A DNA stretch of 64,000 nucleotides. It comes from Trebonia sp963843745. Lineage in GTDB: Bacteria; Actinomycetota; Actinomycetes; Streptosporangiales; Streptosporangiaceae. Numbering within the stretch: position 1 is the stretch's first letter; each line of letters begins with the position of its first letter. Made by a program: the position numbers and the translations under genes. The notes below the pieces were generated by a model. That model was given only the letters and a program-made list of their open reading frames with translations. It did no database searches and was not told where the DNA came from. Positions 50,746 through 59,498 of the stretch are shown here, in pieces. Where the stretch lies: NCBI GenBank assembly GCA_963843745.1, contig CAWJLP010000007.1:620001-684000 (forward strand), given 5' to 3'.

Positions 50746-51574
50746 TCACATCGGCTTTTCGGCCACTACCCGGACGGCAACCGATGCGACGAACAGGCAG
50801 CCGCGGGCGTCGGACGCCTCCAGCCACACCCGCCACGCAGCGGCAGCCTCAGCGCTGACATCGCCAGCGGCGACTGCGGCGTCGAGGTGATCGAAGAGGC
50901 CGAACTGGGCCTTGGCGATGGCCAGGTTCGGCGGCCCGAGGGCGGGCGCAGTGAGGTCCGTCACGGTGAGCCCAGCGTCAAGGACGAGACGGCGCAGCCT
51001 GCGGCCGATGTCGGGGTTGCGCAGGCCTGAGATGAGTTGTTTGCGAACCGCCGTCGAGGTTGCAAAGATCGTCGCTGTCCACCATCAGCGTATCGAAATC
51101 GGGTTCGATAATGGCTGCCCGGCCGCCGTTTGAGAGGACTCGTGCTATCTCGCGGACTGCCATCTCCGGGTGATCCAGGTGCTGCAAGACACGCGAGCAG
51201 TGGACGCGATCGAAAGAGCTGTCAGGGAACTTCAGTCGCTCCGCGTCGCCCACGCTGAACTGGACGGCCATCGCGGCCGCTACCGCCCGGGCCTTGGCCG
51301 TGCTCACCAGGGTCTCACTGGGGTCGATGCCCACGGCCTGGACGCCCGGGACGGCTTCGGCCAGCTCGATGAGGAACTCCCCGGCACCCGAGCCGACATC
51401 AAGTACCGAGCTGTCCGGTCTCACCTCCAGCGCACTGATGATCTCCCGGCGAGCCGCGCGCAGGGCCGGGGAGGCGGCGGCACGGTCCAGATAGCGGAGA
51501 TAGAACTCGGTGTCGCCTGTGGCGTCAACGTCACGCCAACCGCTGCTGGTGAATGCTCGGGCGGGATCGGTCAT
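50746..51574 (-). pseudogene. SAM-dependent methyltransferase, one frameshift
   Basis: About 275 residues: SSVLDVGSGAGEFLIELAEAV (motif I), GIDPSETLVSTAKARA, RVHCSRVLQHLDHPEMAVREIARVL (UbiE-like), then a +1 shift near 51069 (an extra T in CTTT), after which AVRKQLISGLRNPDIGRRLRR and FVASVAVRVVAEKPM complete the domain. ATG at 51574 (MTDPARAF). Cargo between att1 and att2 of the tRNA-Gly array. A sequence error would make it intact. Confidence 0.8.
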
Positions 51575-51610
51575 AGGCGAATCGTACGGCCCGCTAGATC
51601 GAGGAGCCAT

Positions 51611-52098
51611 CTCGGCAACTGCCGAGGTTCGCGAGCTCGATCAGCGCATTGCGGCGGGGATGGGCTATTCAGGACGCCAGGGCAGCGAGGCAGGCCGACA
51701 CCAAGTCCGGCACATCGGGCACGCAACGGGCACGCCTACGGCGCGACCCGTCGCTGTCGTGAGTGGTTGTTACTCAGTTGGTTGCTCGCCCGTCGTGCCA
51801 CGGGACGGCCACAGATTGGTCTTGCGACGGTGCCGCGTGCGGAAAGGGCCGGTCGGCTGTTCCTTCTGACCCTGCTGCTCTGCGGCATGTGGCCCGTTTG
51901 TGGCCGATACATTGTCGCTATCGAGATTGCCGACGCCGCGGGCGCGGACCTTCCCCCGCTCATTCCTCGCTGAGGTCCTGGCCCTGGTGGTCATTCACTC
52001 GCCGTGTCAAGCGCTCTCGTTCTGCGGCACTTTGCGTCTTCTGCATAGCCCGGAACCGAGTCAGGGCACCATAGCGCCCCTGAGTACGTATTACAGCC
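51611..52098. other. Gene-free stretch within the integrated region
   Basis: No convincing gene. A segment at 51884-51905 (ATGTGGCCCGTTTGTGGCCG) resembles the duplicated GTGGCAC tail of the integrase genes. ATCGGGCACGCAACGGGCA occurs at 51716 and also at 50587, suggesting duplicated element ends. Confidence 0.4.
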
Positions 52099-52623
52099 TC
52101 AGGGCTCGTCTGGCCACAAGATCACCACCCGCCTGGCGGCCTCATGGATCACCGAGCTGTCCAGTGCCGCGCTTACCTCGGTCACTCCCCGGAGCAACCA
52201 GGATGCGACGAAGGTGACCGGCCCGTCTGGTGGTAGGGGGTGAACCCAGAACTGGCCGCCCCATTGGCGTCCGGTCCCGCCGCTGCCGGTTCCGGTCATG
52301 ACCAGGTCCTCGCCGTCGGTGTCGTCCACAGGCATCGGCTCGTAGTTGTTGCTCCTGGCCCGGCGGCCGTCGGCGTACTGGATGCCGAGCCGGAGAGCTT
52401 GTTCGGGGTACTGCTTGGTGACTGGGTTGGCGGCCGGGTCGATCGGGCTGATGCCCCAAGTGAGTTGCTCGTGATGCAGCAGTGCATGGACGGTGAACTC
52501 AAAACCGTTCGGGTAGGCCGCTACGCTGCTCACGGCAATGGCCAGCTCATCGGTGCGGATCAGGATCAGTCCGATGGGGGCAACTCCAGGAATTACCCCG
52601 TCTGGCAACGTCCATTCGGACAT
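52099..52623 (-). CDS. Hypothetical protein, integrated-element cargo
   Basis: A 174-residue protein: GVAPIGLILIRTDELAIAVSSVAAYPNGFEFTVHALLHH, YADGRRARSNNYEPMPVDD, GRQWGGQFWVHPLPPDGPVTFVASWLLRGV. Beta-rich with a W-V-x-P-L-P-P-x-G-P motif; this arrangement is common in uncharacterised actinobacterial proteins but I cannot name a family. ATG at 52623 is preceded by GGAGG; a start at 52674 has none. It lies just inside att2. Confidence 0.75.
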   Translation of the reverse strand: MSEWTLPDGVIPGVAPIGLILIRTDELAIAVSSVAAYPNGFEFTVHALLHHEQLTWGISPIDPAANPVTKQYPEQALRLGIQYADGRRARSNNYEPMPVDDTDGEDLVMTGTGSGGTGRQWGGQFWVHPLPPDGPVTFVASWLLRGVTEVSAALDSSVIHEAARRVVILWPDEP

Positions 52624-52734
52624 GCGCCGCCTCCGCGGACGTGGCCGCATTGGAGTGTCTTCGAAGAAGCTCATGCCATCAGTCTCTGTCGCGCCCCGCC
52701 GATGCGCGAGCTATCTTCCGCCCGGCAGTACGCG

Positions 52735-52777
52735 AGAGCGGGCGACGGGGATCGAACCCGCATGACCAGCTTGGAAG
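52735..52777 (-). other. tRNA-Gly 3'-half fragment, attachment-site remnant (att2)
   Basis: Matches the intact tRNA-Gly from its 3' end through the anticodon loop (GCGGGCGACGGGGATCGAAC, then CCGCATGACCAGCTTGGAAG) with one substitution, then diverges. Second extra copy in the array. Confidence 0.8.
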
Positions 52778-53558
52778 TTCGGTCGCCCGGGCCGGCCGAT
52801 CAGCTGCGACAACAGCGGACAGCGTAGACGGCGGGCGCGTGCCCGTGAATGACCGTGATCTACCGCCGGGGACCTTAGCGTGTGGCACGTGTGTGGCACG
52901 CGTCCAAGGTACTCGGCCTTGAACATGCTGGGCTCAACCCGACTCCCCGCTGAGCGCGACCTGCCCGGCGAAGGCAGAGAACGTCACAGCAAGGGCTGCC
53001 GCCGACCGGCTACCGACACTTACAGCCATACTCCTCATGCGGCTCACCTTGCCCTTCCTGTCTCGCTGGGTGATGGAGTGCTTGTACGAGACCTTGAGAG
53101 CTTGCAAGCAGATAACAAGGATGAACGTCCAGGTCAGTTCGGGAGTCGAGTTCAACCCAGCATGCCCAATGTTCAACGAACGCATGCTTTCATCTGTTCC
53201 GTAGTTTCATGCCGAGCGTCCGGTAAGTCCGCCGGGATCCAGATGCGCAGGTCAGGGTCCATCGGTCGTCCGGGAGGTACAGCCGAATCCTGTGTTTGAT
53301 CATCAGTCTGTGAGAGGCCTGTGAGAGGGCCTAATAGCCCGTCGCGCTTGGTCTGCTCGGTTTTCCCTGAGCCGACGGCGACGGGATGGGTGGGTTTCCA
53401 GCTCAGTCGCCGACAACCTCAACACCCGTGAGGTAGCCACAGGCAGGCCTTTCACCCCGGCTGGTCAACGGAAAGTGCGTCGACTACCCCGGCTAAGCGG
53501 GCCGCACCAGAAAGTTAAGGTCTTCCTAAGAAGGCCCTCATCTGCTTACACTCCGACC
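52778..53558. other. Gene-poor stretch with an integrase tail remnant
   Basis: GTGTGGCACGTGTGTGGCAC at 52871-52890 matches the codons WHVCGTR at the end of the integrase genes (50357 and 56970 also). CCGTGAATGACCGTGA (52842) is shared with the segment after att1. Otherwise I see no gene; the open frames have no ribosome site. Confidence 0.45.
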
Positions 53559-53780
53559 ATGCCAAACCCAATCGCCTGGGAGTACGCGAAGCTGGAGTGG
53601 TCGGCCCATGATGCGGCGACCTTCACTGGCCCTGACGGCATTCCACAGGACGTATCAGGGAAAAGCGACACTTTGCTGCTGACCGAACTCGGCGAAAGCA
53701 GCTGGGAGCTTGTCGCGCTCGACCACCAACCGGGGGGAGAAATCGTCTACATGTTCAAGCGCGCCTACGGAACGCCATAA
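53559..53780 (+). CDS. Small hypothetical protein (73 residues)
   Basis: PNPIAWEYAKLEWSAHDAATFTGPDGIPQ, LLLTELGESSWELVALDHQPGGEIVYMFKRAY: reads like a DUF4177-type small beta-rich protein ('W-E-L-V-a' followed by '-Y-x-F-K-R'). ATG at 53559; the ribosome site is weak. Cargo of the tRNA-Gly element; its AT content is higher than neighbours, in keeping with transfer. Confidence 0.7.
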   Translation: MPNPIAWEYAKLEWSAHDAATFTGPDGIPQDVSGKSDTLLLTELGESSWELVALDHQPGGEIVYMFKRAYGTP

Positions 53781-53824
53781 CGGAGACGTAGGCCGCGCAG
53801 TGTAGAGGGCCTGAGTGTTCTTCA

Positions 53825-53867
53825 TGGGGGTACGTGGACCTGAACCAGGGACCTCTTCCTTATCAGG
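53825..53867 (-). other. tRNA-Ile(GAT)-like 3'-half fragment
   Basis: The minus strand reads CTGATAAGGAAGAGGTC, CCTGGTTCAGGTCCA and TACCCCCA: anticodon loop with GAT, variable loop, a slightly mutated T arm and 3' acceptor strand of tRNA-Ile. No 5' half is present, so this is a fragment, perhaps an attachment site of another element. Confidence 0.55.
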
Positions 53868-54342
53868 GTGTCGGCGTTCCGGCTTGGACATTGGCTTTGC
53901 CGTCGTGACCTGGTCATACGCCCGCAGCGCGTGTTTCAGCTGCCTTTCAGTGTCCTGCACTTACACCCGTGGTTCTCAGTGTTCTAGGGCCGTTGTAGGG
54001 CCATCCCTAGGGCCGGGAGCTGGCGGAGGGAAGATCCTGCCGCGTGCCGCGTAGGCAGTGAGGGGTTGAAACAGCGGGGCTGCTGGTTGGCTTGCTGGTA
54101 GCCGTCGAGTCGCGTTGCTTGTCGGCTGCTGCGACGTCACCGAGGACTGGCGTCCGCGATCGGCTGCTGCTTTCAGTTGCCGTCACCGGACGGTCGGTTC
54201 TTTCCAGGATCTTTCTGGGTAATGGGCTGGCGGCAGAGGGTGAGAGTATTGGGTCGGTTAGCTGCTGCGGTCGGGAGGGCAGAGCATGGATCTGGGCTGA
54301 GCAGCTTGAGGGCATGATTACCATCACCGTGAAGGAGTCCCA
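53868..54342. other. Gene-free stretch
   Basis: An open plus-strand frame from 54092 to 54346 runs into the next gene but has no ribosome site and Ser/Gly-rich product. I see nothing else supportable. Confidence 0.4.
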
Positions 54343-54609
54343 GTGACCATCCCCAATCCCCCCCACCCCGTCGAGCCGCACGGCAGTTACCATTACATCT
54401 TCACGTTTCAGTTCGAAGACCAGCCCGGCGCCCAGCGGGTCTCCTCGGCGTCCGGTTTCCTAACCCCGGGGCCGTGGCAAACGCGAGGCGACCTGTTCCT
54501 GCACATCCTCAGGGAAAACATTCGCGCAGATGGCGCCATCCCAATCCCGTTGTTCTTTGCACTGGAGCCGAATGAACTGCCCGCCGCCCGTGATGTGCCT
54601 GACCAATGA
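54343..54609 (+). CDS. Small hypothetical protein (88 residues)
   Basis: GTG start after AAGGAGTCCCA. The product reads HYIFTFQFEDQPGAQRVSSASGFLTPGPWQTRGDLFLHIL; the beta hairpin and 'T-R-x-D-L-F-x-H-I' helix are typical of small conserved actinobacterial proteins next to phage or element genes. Function unknown. Cargo of the tRNA-Gly element. Confidence 0.65.
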   Translation: MTIPNPPHPVEPHGSYHYIFTFQFEDQPGAQRVSSASGFLTPGPWQTRGDLFLHILRENIRADGAIPIPLFFALEPNELPAARDVPDQ

Positions 54610-54704
54610 GCACCAGGACTTGCCTGCGTTCGGCGAGCGGGTGCATCCGGCGACCGGCGCCCACTTGGTCTACGTCGCGCGCGGCAGCCCCCGGGTGCGG
54701 GAGA

Positions 54705-54893
54705 ATTCTCTAGGTCCCCGTCGCCCCGGTGCTCGTCGTCTCCTACATTGGGCGCGTAAGCGCGACCCCGACCTCAGCCAAACACTGACAATGGCTGCTC
54801 TTGCACCTCCTGGTCCATCCTTGAGCCCGAGGCCCCGCCGGAGGCATCAAAGACCGGTACGGTCAGCTTGGGAATCTGTACCGTTCGCGCTTC
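54705..54893 (-). repeat. Copy C of the 190-bp repeat with hairpin
   Basis: Collinear with copy B. Hairpin 54855-54860 with 54878-54883 around a 17-base loop; two of the six pairs differ from copy B by compensatory changes (C-G to T-A, and C-G to G-C). The 14-codon ORF is at 54774-54818 on the minus strand. It sits between two small cargo genes. Confidence 0.75.
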
Positions 54894-55164
54894 CCTGCCG
54901 CCAGAAGCGTCCAGCCGTTGCTCTGTGATCGCTGCCTCTTTCCCGCGTGCGGAAGCCGCTATTGTCTTGGCTCCCGTTGGGTGTTCGATAGAGCGGCGGC
55001 GGCGACGCCCTGACGGGTCACACCTGCAAGGTTGTTTGGCCACGCGGGAAAGGGGCAGCTATGCGTCTGTGATGCGGGTCAACACGCATCGCGAAAAGGG
55101 GGCACCAGCATAGTTAAATTATGAAAAAGGGCGCCAGCTAAGTTAATCAGAAAGGATTCAAATC

Positions 55165-55662
55165 ATGCCGGGAAACTCCGAACCGGTCTACTACCAAATC
55201 CTGTCGGGACAGGACCCCCCACTGACCGCACTGAGCGCGCCGCCGGGCCCCAACCCGGGGGGTGACCTCGTCAACGCCACACCGGACGACCAGAGCGATC
55301 GCCAACAGTGGGAACTGGTGGTCTTCCTGGCCCCCGATTCGAGCGAGTTTCGGGTGGCCCTGCGGAACAAGCACACAGGCTTCGTGGCCGCCGCTCCCGT
55401 CGGCGACAACACCTGGGGTGTGACTCAGGAAGGCCCCCTGGGCAGCCCCCTGGGCAGTGCAGCTCTGCTGTGGACCTTCGCGCCCGCGGGCGATTCGGAT
55501 CCGCGTTGGGCGATTCGTCCGGCTGGGCGCCCAAACCAAAATCTCAGCGCAATGAGCGGGGAGATCGGCAGCGAAGTCGGCATCCGGGGCGTGGACAGCG
55601 GACCTCCTTCGGAAGTCTGGTGGGTTATAGCCGATTTCGACGACCCTGAGGGCCGCCATTGA
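55165..55662 (+). CDS. Beta-trefoil/ricin-lectin-like protein of unknown function
   Basis: A 165-residue protein with three repeats of a beta-trefoil pattern: DQSDRQQWELVVFLAPDSSEFRVALRNKHTGFVAA, ALLWTFAPAGDSDPRWAIRPAGRPNQNLSA, GPPSEVWWVIADFD. The 'Q-x-W-x-l' and 'x-x-x-g-x-x-l' spacing suggests a ricin-type fold. No signal peptide. ATG at 55165 follows AAAGGATT. Cargo of the tRNA-Gly element. Confidence 0.7.
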   Translation: MPGNSEPVYYQILSGQDPPLTALSAPPGPNPGGDLVNATPDDQSDRQQWELVVFLAPDSSEFRVALRNKHTGFVAAAPVGDNTWGVTQEGPLGSPLGSAALLWTFAPAGDSDPRWAIRPAGRPNQNLSAMSGEIGSEVGIRGVDSGPPSEVWWVIADFDDPEGRH

Positions 55663-55828
55663 GGCGGTGACGGCAAACTGGACAATCGGGAGCGAGGAAG
55701 ACGGGCCATTGTCGCGCCAAGCCGCGTGCCGGGTGAGCAACCTTGATCTGCGTGCTCCGCCACCGTGTTGGCCCGGCGTGCGGTGGGCGGGCCGCCAAGG
55801 CAGAGCCCACCGCTGATGCCGGGCCAGC

Positions 55829-55847
55829 GGCGCCGCAGGCGCCGCCT
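55829..55847 (+). terminator. GC hairpin downstream of the lectin-like gene
   Basis: GCGGCGCC-GCA-GGCGCCGC, an 8-base stem with a 3-base loop about 165 bases after the stop, no T-run. Similar to the hairpin at 49852-49877. Confidence 0.35.
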
Positions 55848-55924
55848 TGATCTAAGTACGGCTGAATTCGGCACTGCTGGCCGGATCACATGGCCGACTA
55901 GACATGGCCGACTGTGGCCGGACG

Positions 55925-56135
55925 CTACGGCTGGGATTGGTCCTCTTTGCTAGGGAGCTTCACCCCTGCGGGTGGGGCATCTGTCCAGGGGAATGCGGGT
56001 GGGAATGACCAGTCGCCAGCATCGCTGAAGTCGACCTGGCCGCCGGTGAACTTGGCGCCGTAGAAGTCCACCTGTCCGTCGCGGAACTCGGCGCTGCCGA
56101 AGCTGACCTGGCCGACGAACTCTATTCGTCGGTGG
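55925..56135 (-). pseudogene. Pentapeptide-repeat protein, C-terminal remnant
   Basis: The minus-strand frame reads VSFGSAEFRDGQVDFYGAKF, TGGQVDFSDAGDWSFPPAFPW, ending KLPSKEDQSQP and a stop at 55925. The A(D/N)LxF-like pattern, here x-V-x-F, repeats every five residues. The N-terminal part is missing, cut at the junction with the integrase gene. Confidence 0.65.
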
Positions 56136-56148
56136 CGTAAGGAACGCC

Positions 56149-57013
56149 TAGAGGCTGGCCCGAAGGCAAAGCATCCCTTTGGCCCGGTGACCGTGGCTAA
56201 GGCCTATCGCCTGCTGCACGCCATCCTTGAACGGCGTCCGAAGAAGATCGCATCATCGTCCGTAATCCGTGCCGGATCACAGGGGCCGGTCAGGAAGAGT
56301 CCGGCGAGCGTGAGACGGTTCCGCTTCCCGTCGTCTTCAAGATCGCCGAAGCCGTCCCTGCGCGATATCGCTGCCTCGTTCTGCTCGCCACCTTCGCGGA
56401 TATGCGCTGGGGTGAGCTGGCCGGGCTACGGCGCGGGAGCATCGACCTGGCCGCGTGCGAGATCAGGATCACGGAAACCCTCGCGCAACTGGATAAAGGC
56501 GGTCTTCGGTCCGGCACGCCAAAGTCCCGGGCCGGAAAGCGTACGGTGGCGTTTCCTGAAGAGATCGTGCCAGAGATCAGCTGGCATCTGGACCGGTTCG
56601 CCGAGCCGGGGGAGCGGGGGGTCGTCTTCGTCGGTCCTAAGGGTGGCAATCTGCGCCGCTCGAACTTCCACAAGTCGGTCTGGACCACGGCCCGCCGCTC
56701 AGTGGGTATGCCGGAGCTTCATTTCCATGATCTGAGGCACACCGGCGGCACTCTCTCGGTTGCGACGGGCGCCACGCTCAAAGAGCTGATGGCCTGGCTG
56801 GGGCATTCCAGCGTTTGCGCCGCGATGATCTACCAGCACGCTACTCGCGACCGTGACCAGGCGATCGCAAAGGCTCTGAGCACGTTCGTCCGGGAGGTAC
56901 GGAGCGTCCTGGAGAAAGCAGCAGAAGACCGGAAACCCGGCGGGCAACCCCTATGTCACCGGCCGTCTCTGTGGCACGTGTGTGGCACACGGACCTTGTG
57001 CTTGTCTCGGTGA
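56149..57013 (+). pseudogene. Tyrosine-type site-specific integrase, N-terminally truncated and frameshifted
   Basis: GPVTVAKAYRLLHAIL (core-binding end) shifts frame near 56235-56245 and continues as EDRIIVRNPCRITG, YRCLVLLATFADMRWGELAGLRR (catalytic Arg I), then MPELHFHDLRHTGG (H-x-x-R), MAWLGHSS and MIYQHAT with the tyrosine nucleophile. The C-terminal catalytic domain is complete, but about 150 N-terminal residues are missing. It lies 53 bases from the intact tRNA-Gly, whose 3' half is its expected target. Confidence 0.85.
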
Positions 57014-57065
57014 GGTGAGAGCTAGTGACTGGGAAAGCGTCCCTGACCTGGCCTGGAATGATGAG

Positions 57066-57136
57066 AGCGGGCGACGGGAATCGAACCCGCATGACCAGCT
57101 TGGAAGGCTGGGGCTCTACCATTGAGCTACGCCCGC
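57066..57136 (-). tRNA. tRNA-Gly(TCC)
   Basis: A full cloverleaf of 71 bases: acceptor GCGGGCG/CGCCCGC, D arm AGCTCAATGGTAGAGC, anticodon arm CAGCCTTCCAAGCTGG with TCC, T arm GCGGGTTCGATTCCCGT. CCA is not encoded. It is the intact target of the element array to its left, whose att1 and att2 are copies of its 3' half. Confidence 0.95.
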
Positions 57137-57383
57137 AGGATCTGCCAGCGCCGGTCGCGCGCCCTCGCGCGCCCGCACACCGGGCAGGCCGTCACAGGTA
57201 GCGTACCGGTTCCGCCCCGCCGCCCGCACCCACGCCGCCCCGGCGGCAGGGACATGTGCCGCCCGTGCGCGCCGGGCTTCAGCCCTCTCGTCACCTCCCG
57301 CCCCGCCTCGTGATCGAATGAGCACGTTGGCAAACCGCTCCGAGCACGACGCAGAGACGAGACGCAAAGAGGAGACACCGGAC

Positions 57384-58874
57384 ATGTCCTCCGCGACACC
57401 CGCCACTCCAGCGCAGGCGCAGGCGCAGGCACAGGCACAGGCACAGTCGCAAGCGCACGCGCAGATTGGCGTCACCGGACTTGGCGTGATGGGCCGCAAC
57501 CTCGCCAGGAACTTCGCCCGCCACGGCTTCGCGACGGCCCTGCACAACCGCACCACCTCCAGGACCGACGAAGTGATGCAGCACTTCGGCCACGAGGGAA
57601 CCTTCGTCCCCAGCCGCAGCGCGGAAGAGTTCGTGCGCTCGCTGGAGCGCCCCAGGCGGATCGTCATCATGGTCAACGCCGGCCCGGCCACCGACGCGGT
57701 GATCGACGAGTTCGCCCCGCTGCTCGAGCCGGGCGACATGCTCATCGACGGCGGCAACGCGCACTTCAAGGACACCCGCCGCCGCGAAGCGGCGCTCAAG
57801 GACAGCAAGATCCACTTCGTCGGCATGGGCGTCTCCGGCGGGGAGGAGGGCGCGCTCAACGGCCCGTCGATCATGCCCGGCGGATCAGAACAGGCCTACC
57901 ACGACCTCGGTCCCATGCTCGAGACCATCGCGGCGCAGGTAGACGGCACGCCGTGCTGCACGCACGTCGGGCCTGACGGGGCGGGCCACTTCGTGAAGAT
58001 GGTGCACAACGGCATCGAGTACGCCGACATGCAGCTCATCGCCGAGGCCTACGACCTGCTGCGGAACGCGGCGGGGTACCAGCCGCGGCAGATCGCCGAG
58101 ATCTTCAGGACGTGGAACGAAGGCCGCCTCGACTCCTACCTCATCCAGATCACCGCCGAGGTCCTCGCGCACACCGACGCGGAGACCGGCAAGCCGTTCG
58201 TCGACATCGTGCTCGACCAGGCCGAGCAGAAGGGCACCGGCCGGTGGACCGTGCAGGATGCCCTGGACCTGGGCGTCCCGGTCAATGGCATCGCCGAGGC
58301 GGTGTTCGCCCGGTCGCTGTCCGGGCACGCCGACCTGCGGGCGGCCGCCCGCCAGCTGGCCGGCCCGACGCCGGGCACCCAGGTAAGCGATCAGTTCCCT
58401 GACCTGGTGGAGCAGGCGCTTTACGCCTCTAAGCTGGTGTCCTACGCGCAGGGCTGGAACATGATCGCCGCGGGCAGCGCCGAGTACAACTGGGGCATCG
58501 ACCTGGCCGCGATGGCCACGATCTGGCGCGGCGGCTGCATCATCCGAGCGAAGTTCCTCGACCGGATCCGCACCGCCTACGAGGCGAGCCCGACGCTGAC
58601 GACGCTGCTCGCCGACCCGGACTTCGCGAAGCAGATCGGCGACGCGCAGGACGCCTGGCGCGAAGTGGTCGCCACCGCCGTCAGGATCGGCGTCCCGGTC
58701 CCCGGCTTCTCGGCCGCGCTCGCCTACTACGACGCGCTCCGCGCCCGGCGGCTGCCCGCGGCGCTGATCCAGGGCCTGCGCGACTACTTCGGCGCGCACA
58801 CCTACCACCGGACCGACCGCGAGGGCGCCTTCCACACGCTGTGGGCAGAGGATCGCTCAGAGGTTTCCCGTTAG
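57384..58874 (+). CDS. gnd: 6-phosphogluconate dehydrogenase (NADP-dependent, decarboxylating)
   Basis: A 496-residue enzyme of the oxidative pentose phosphate pathway, converting 6-phosphogluconate to ribulose 5-phosphate. N-terminal GVTGLGVMGRNLARNFARHG binds NADP; the signature IHFVGMGVSGGEEGALNGPSIMPGG binds substrate; the GAGHFVKMVHNGIEY catalytic Lys/His motif follows; end HTYHRTDREGAFHTLW. ATG at 57384 has GAGGAG; the first 20 residues carry a repeated Ala-Gln tract absent from the family core. Confidence 0.97.
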   Translation: MSSATPATPAQAQAQAQAQAQSQAHAQIGVTGLGVMGRNLARNFARHGFATALHNRTTSRTDEVMQHFGHEGTFVPSRSAEEFVRSLERPRRIVIMVNAGPATDAVIDEFAPLLEPGDMLIDGGNAHFKDTRRREAALKDSKIHFVGMGVSGGEEGALNGPSIMPGGSEQAYHDLGPMLETIAAQVDGTPCCTHVGPDGAGHFVKMVHNGIEYADMQLIAEAYDLLRNAAGYQPRQIAEIFRTWNEGRLDSYLIQITAEVLAHTDAETGKPFVDIVLDQAEQKGTGRWTVQDALDLGVPVNGIAEAVFARSLSGHADLRAAARQLAGPTPGTQVSDQFPDLVEQALYASKLVSYAQGWNMIAAGSAEYNWGIDLAAMATIWRGGCIIRAKFLDRIRTAYEASPTLTTLLADPDFAKQIGDAQDAWREVVATAVRIGVPVPGFSAALAYYDALRARRLPAALIQGLRDYFGAHTYHRTDREGAFHTLWAEDRSEVSR

Positions 58875-59023
58875 CCCCGCTTCCGTTCCCGTTATCCCGA
58901 ACGGGCCCGTGGTGACTCCCCGGACCGCCGCGCCCACCACCTAAGGTTCATCTGTTTCCCTAGAGCCAGCCGCGCGCGTTCGGGATAAGATCGCGCAACC
59001 GCGACCCGTGGGAAGGAAGCTGC

Positions 59024-59485
59024 GTGGCCGAGGTAGCTGAGAAGAAAGAGCATCCGCGCGGTGTCGCCCGCACCATCTGGGTGCTGGAGCACACCCAGGA
59101 CCTCGTGTCGATCGTCGTGGGCGTGCTGCTCGCCGGGCTGGCCGTCGTCGTCCTGGTGCTCGGGGTCGTCGACTTCTTCCGCGACGTGACCAGCGGCAGT
59201 CCGGTGGAGACCGCGGTGATCAACCTGCTCAACCGGGTGCTGCTCGTGCTGATCCTGGTGGAGATCATGCACACCGTCGTGCTGTCGCTGCGCGCCCACC
59301 ACCTGGTCACCCAGCCGCTGCTCGCCGTCGGCCTGGTCGCCGTGATCAGGAAGATCCTGTTCGTGCTCAGCAGCGAGGAGTCGGTGAGCACGGCCGAACT
59401 CGCGCTGCTGATCGCCATGATCGCCGTCTTCGTCGCCGCGCTGATCCTGGTCTCGCGGTATGACCGGACCGATGCCGGCCGCTAG
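59024..59485 (+). CDS. PsiE-family (phosphate-starvation-inducible-like) membrane protein
   Basis: A 153-residue protein with four hydrophobic segments and the PsiE-like features VLEHTQDLVSIVVGVLLAG, VLLVLILVEIMHTVVLSL and HHLVTQPLLAVGLVAVIRKILF. GTG start after GGGAAGGAAG. It follows gnd by 149 bases. Function unknown. Confidence 0.85.
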   Translation: MAEVAEKKEHPRGVARTIWVLEHTQDLVSIVVGVLLAGLAVVVLVLGVVDFFRDVTSGSPVETAVINLLNRVLLVLILVEIMHTVVLSLRAHHLVTQPLLAVGLVAVIRKILFVLSSEESVSTAELALLIAMIAVFVAALILVSRYDRTDAGR

Positions 59486-59498
59486 ACTCATGGGGCCA

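Noticed and set aside
54092..54346. Plus-strand frame of 84 codons before the 88-residue gene
   Set aside because: No ribosome site; overlaps the strong site and start of the next gene.
31600..57200. Insertion sequences or transposase genes
   Set aside because: No DDE, IS110 or IS200-type protein motifs and no terminal inverted repeats with target duplications; the mobile DNA seen is integrase/tRNA-type only.
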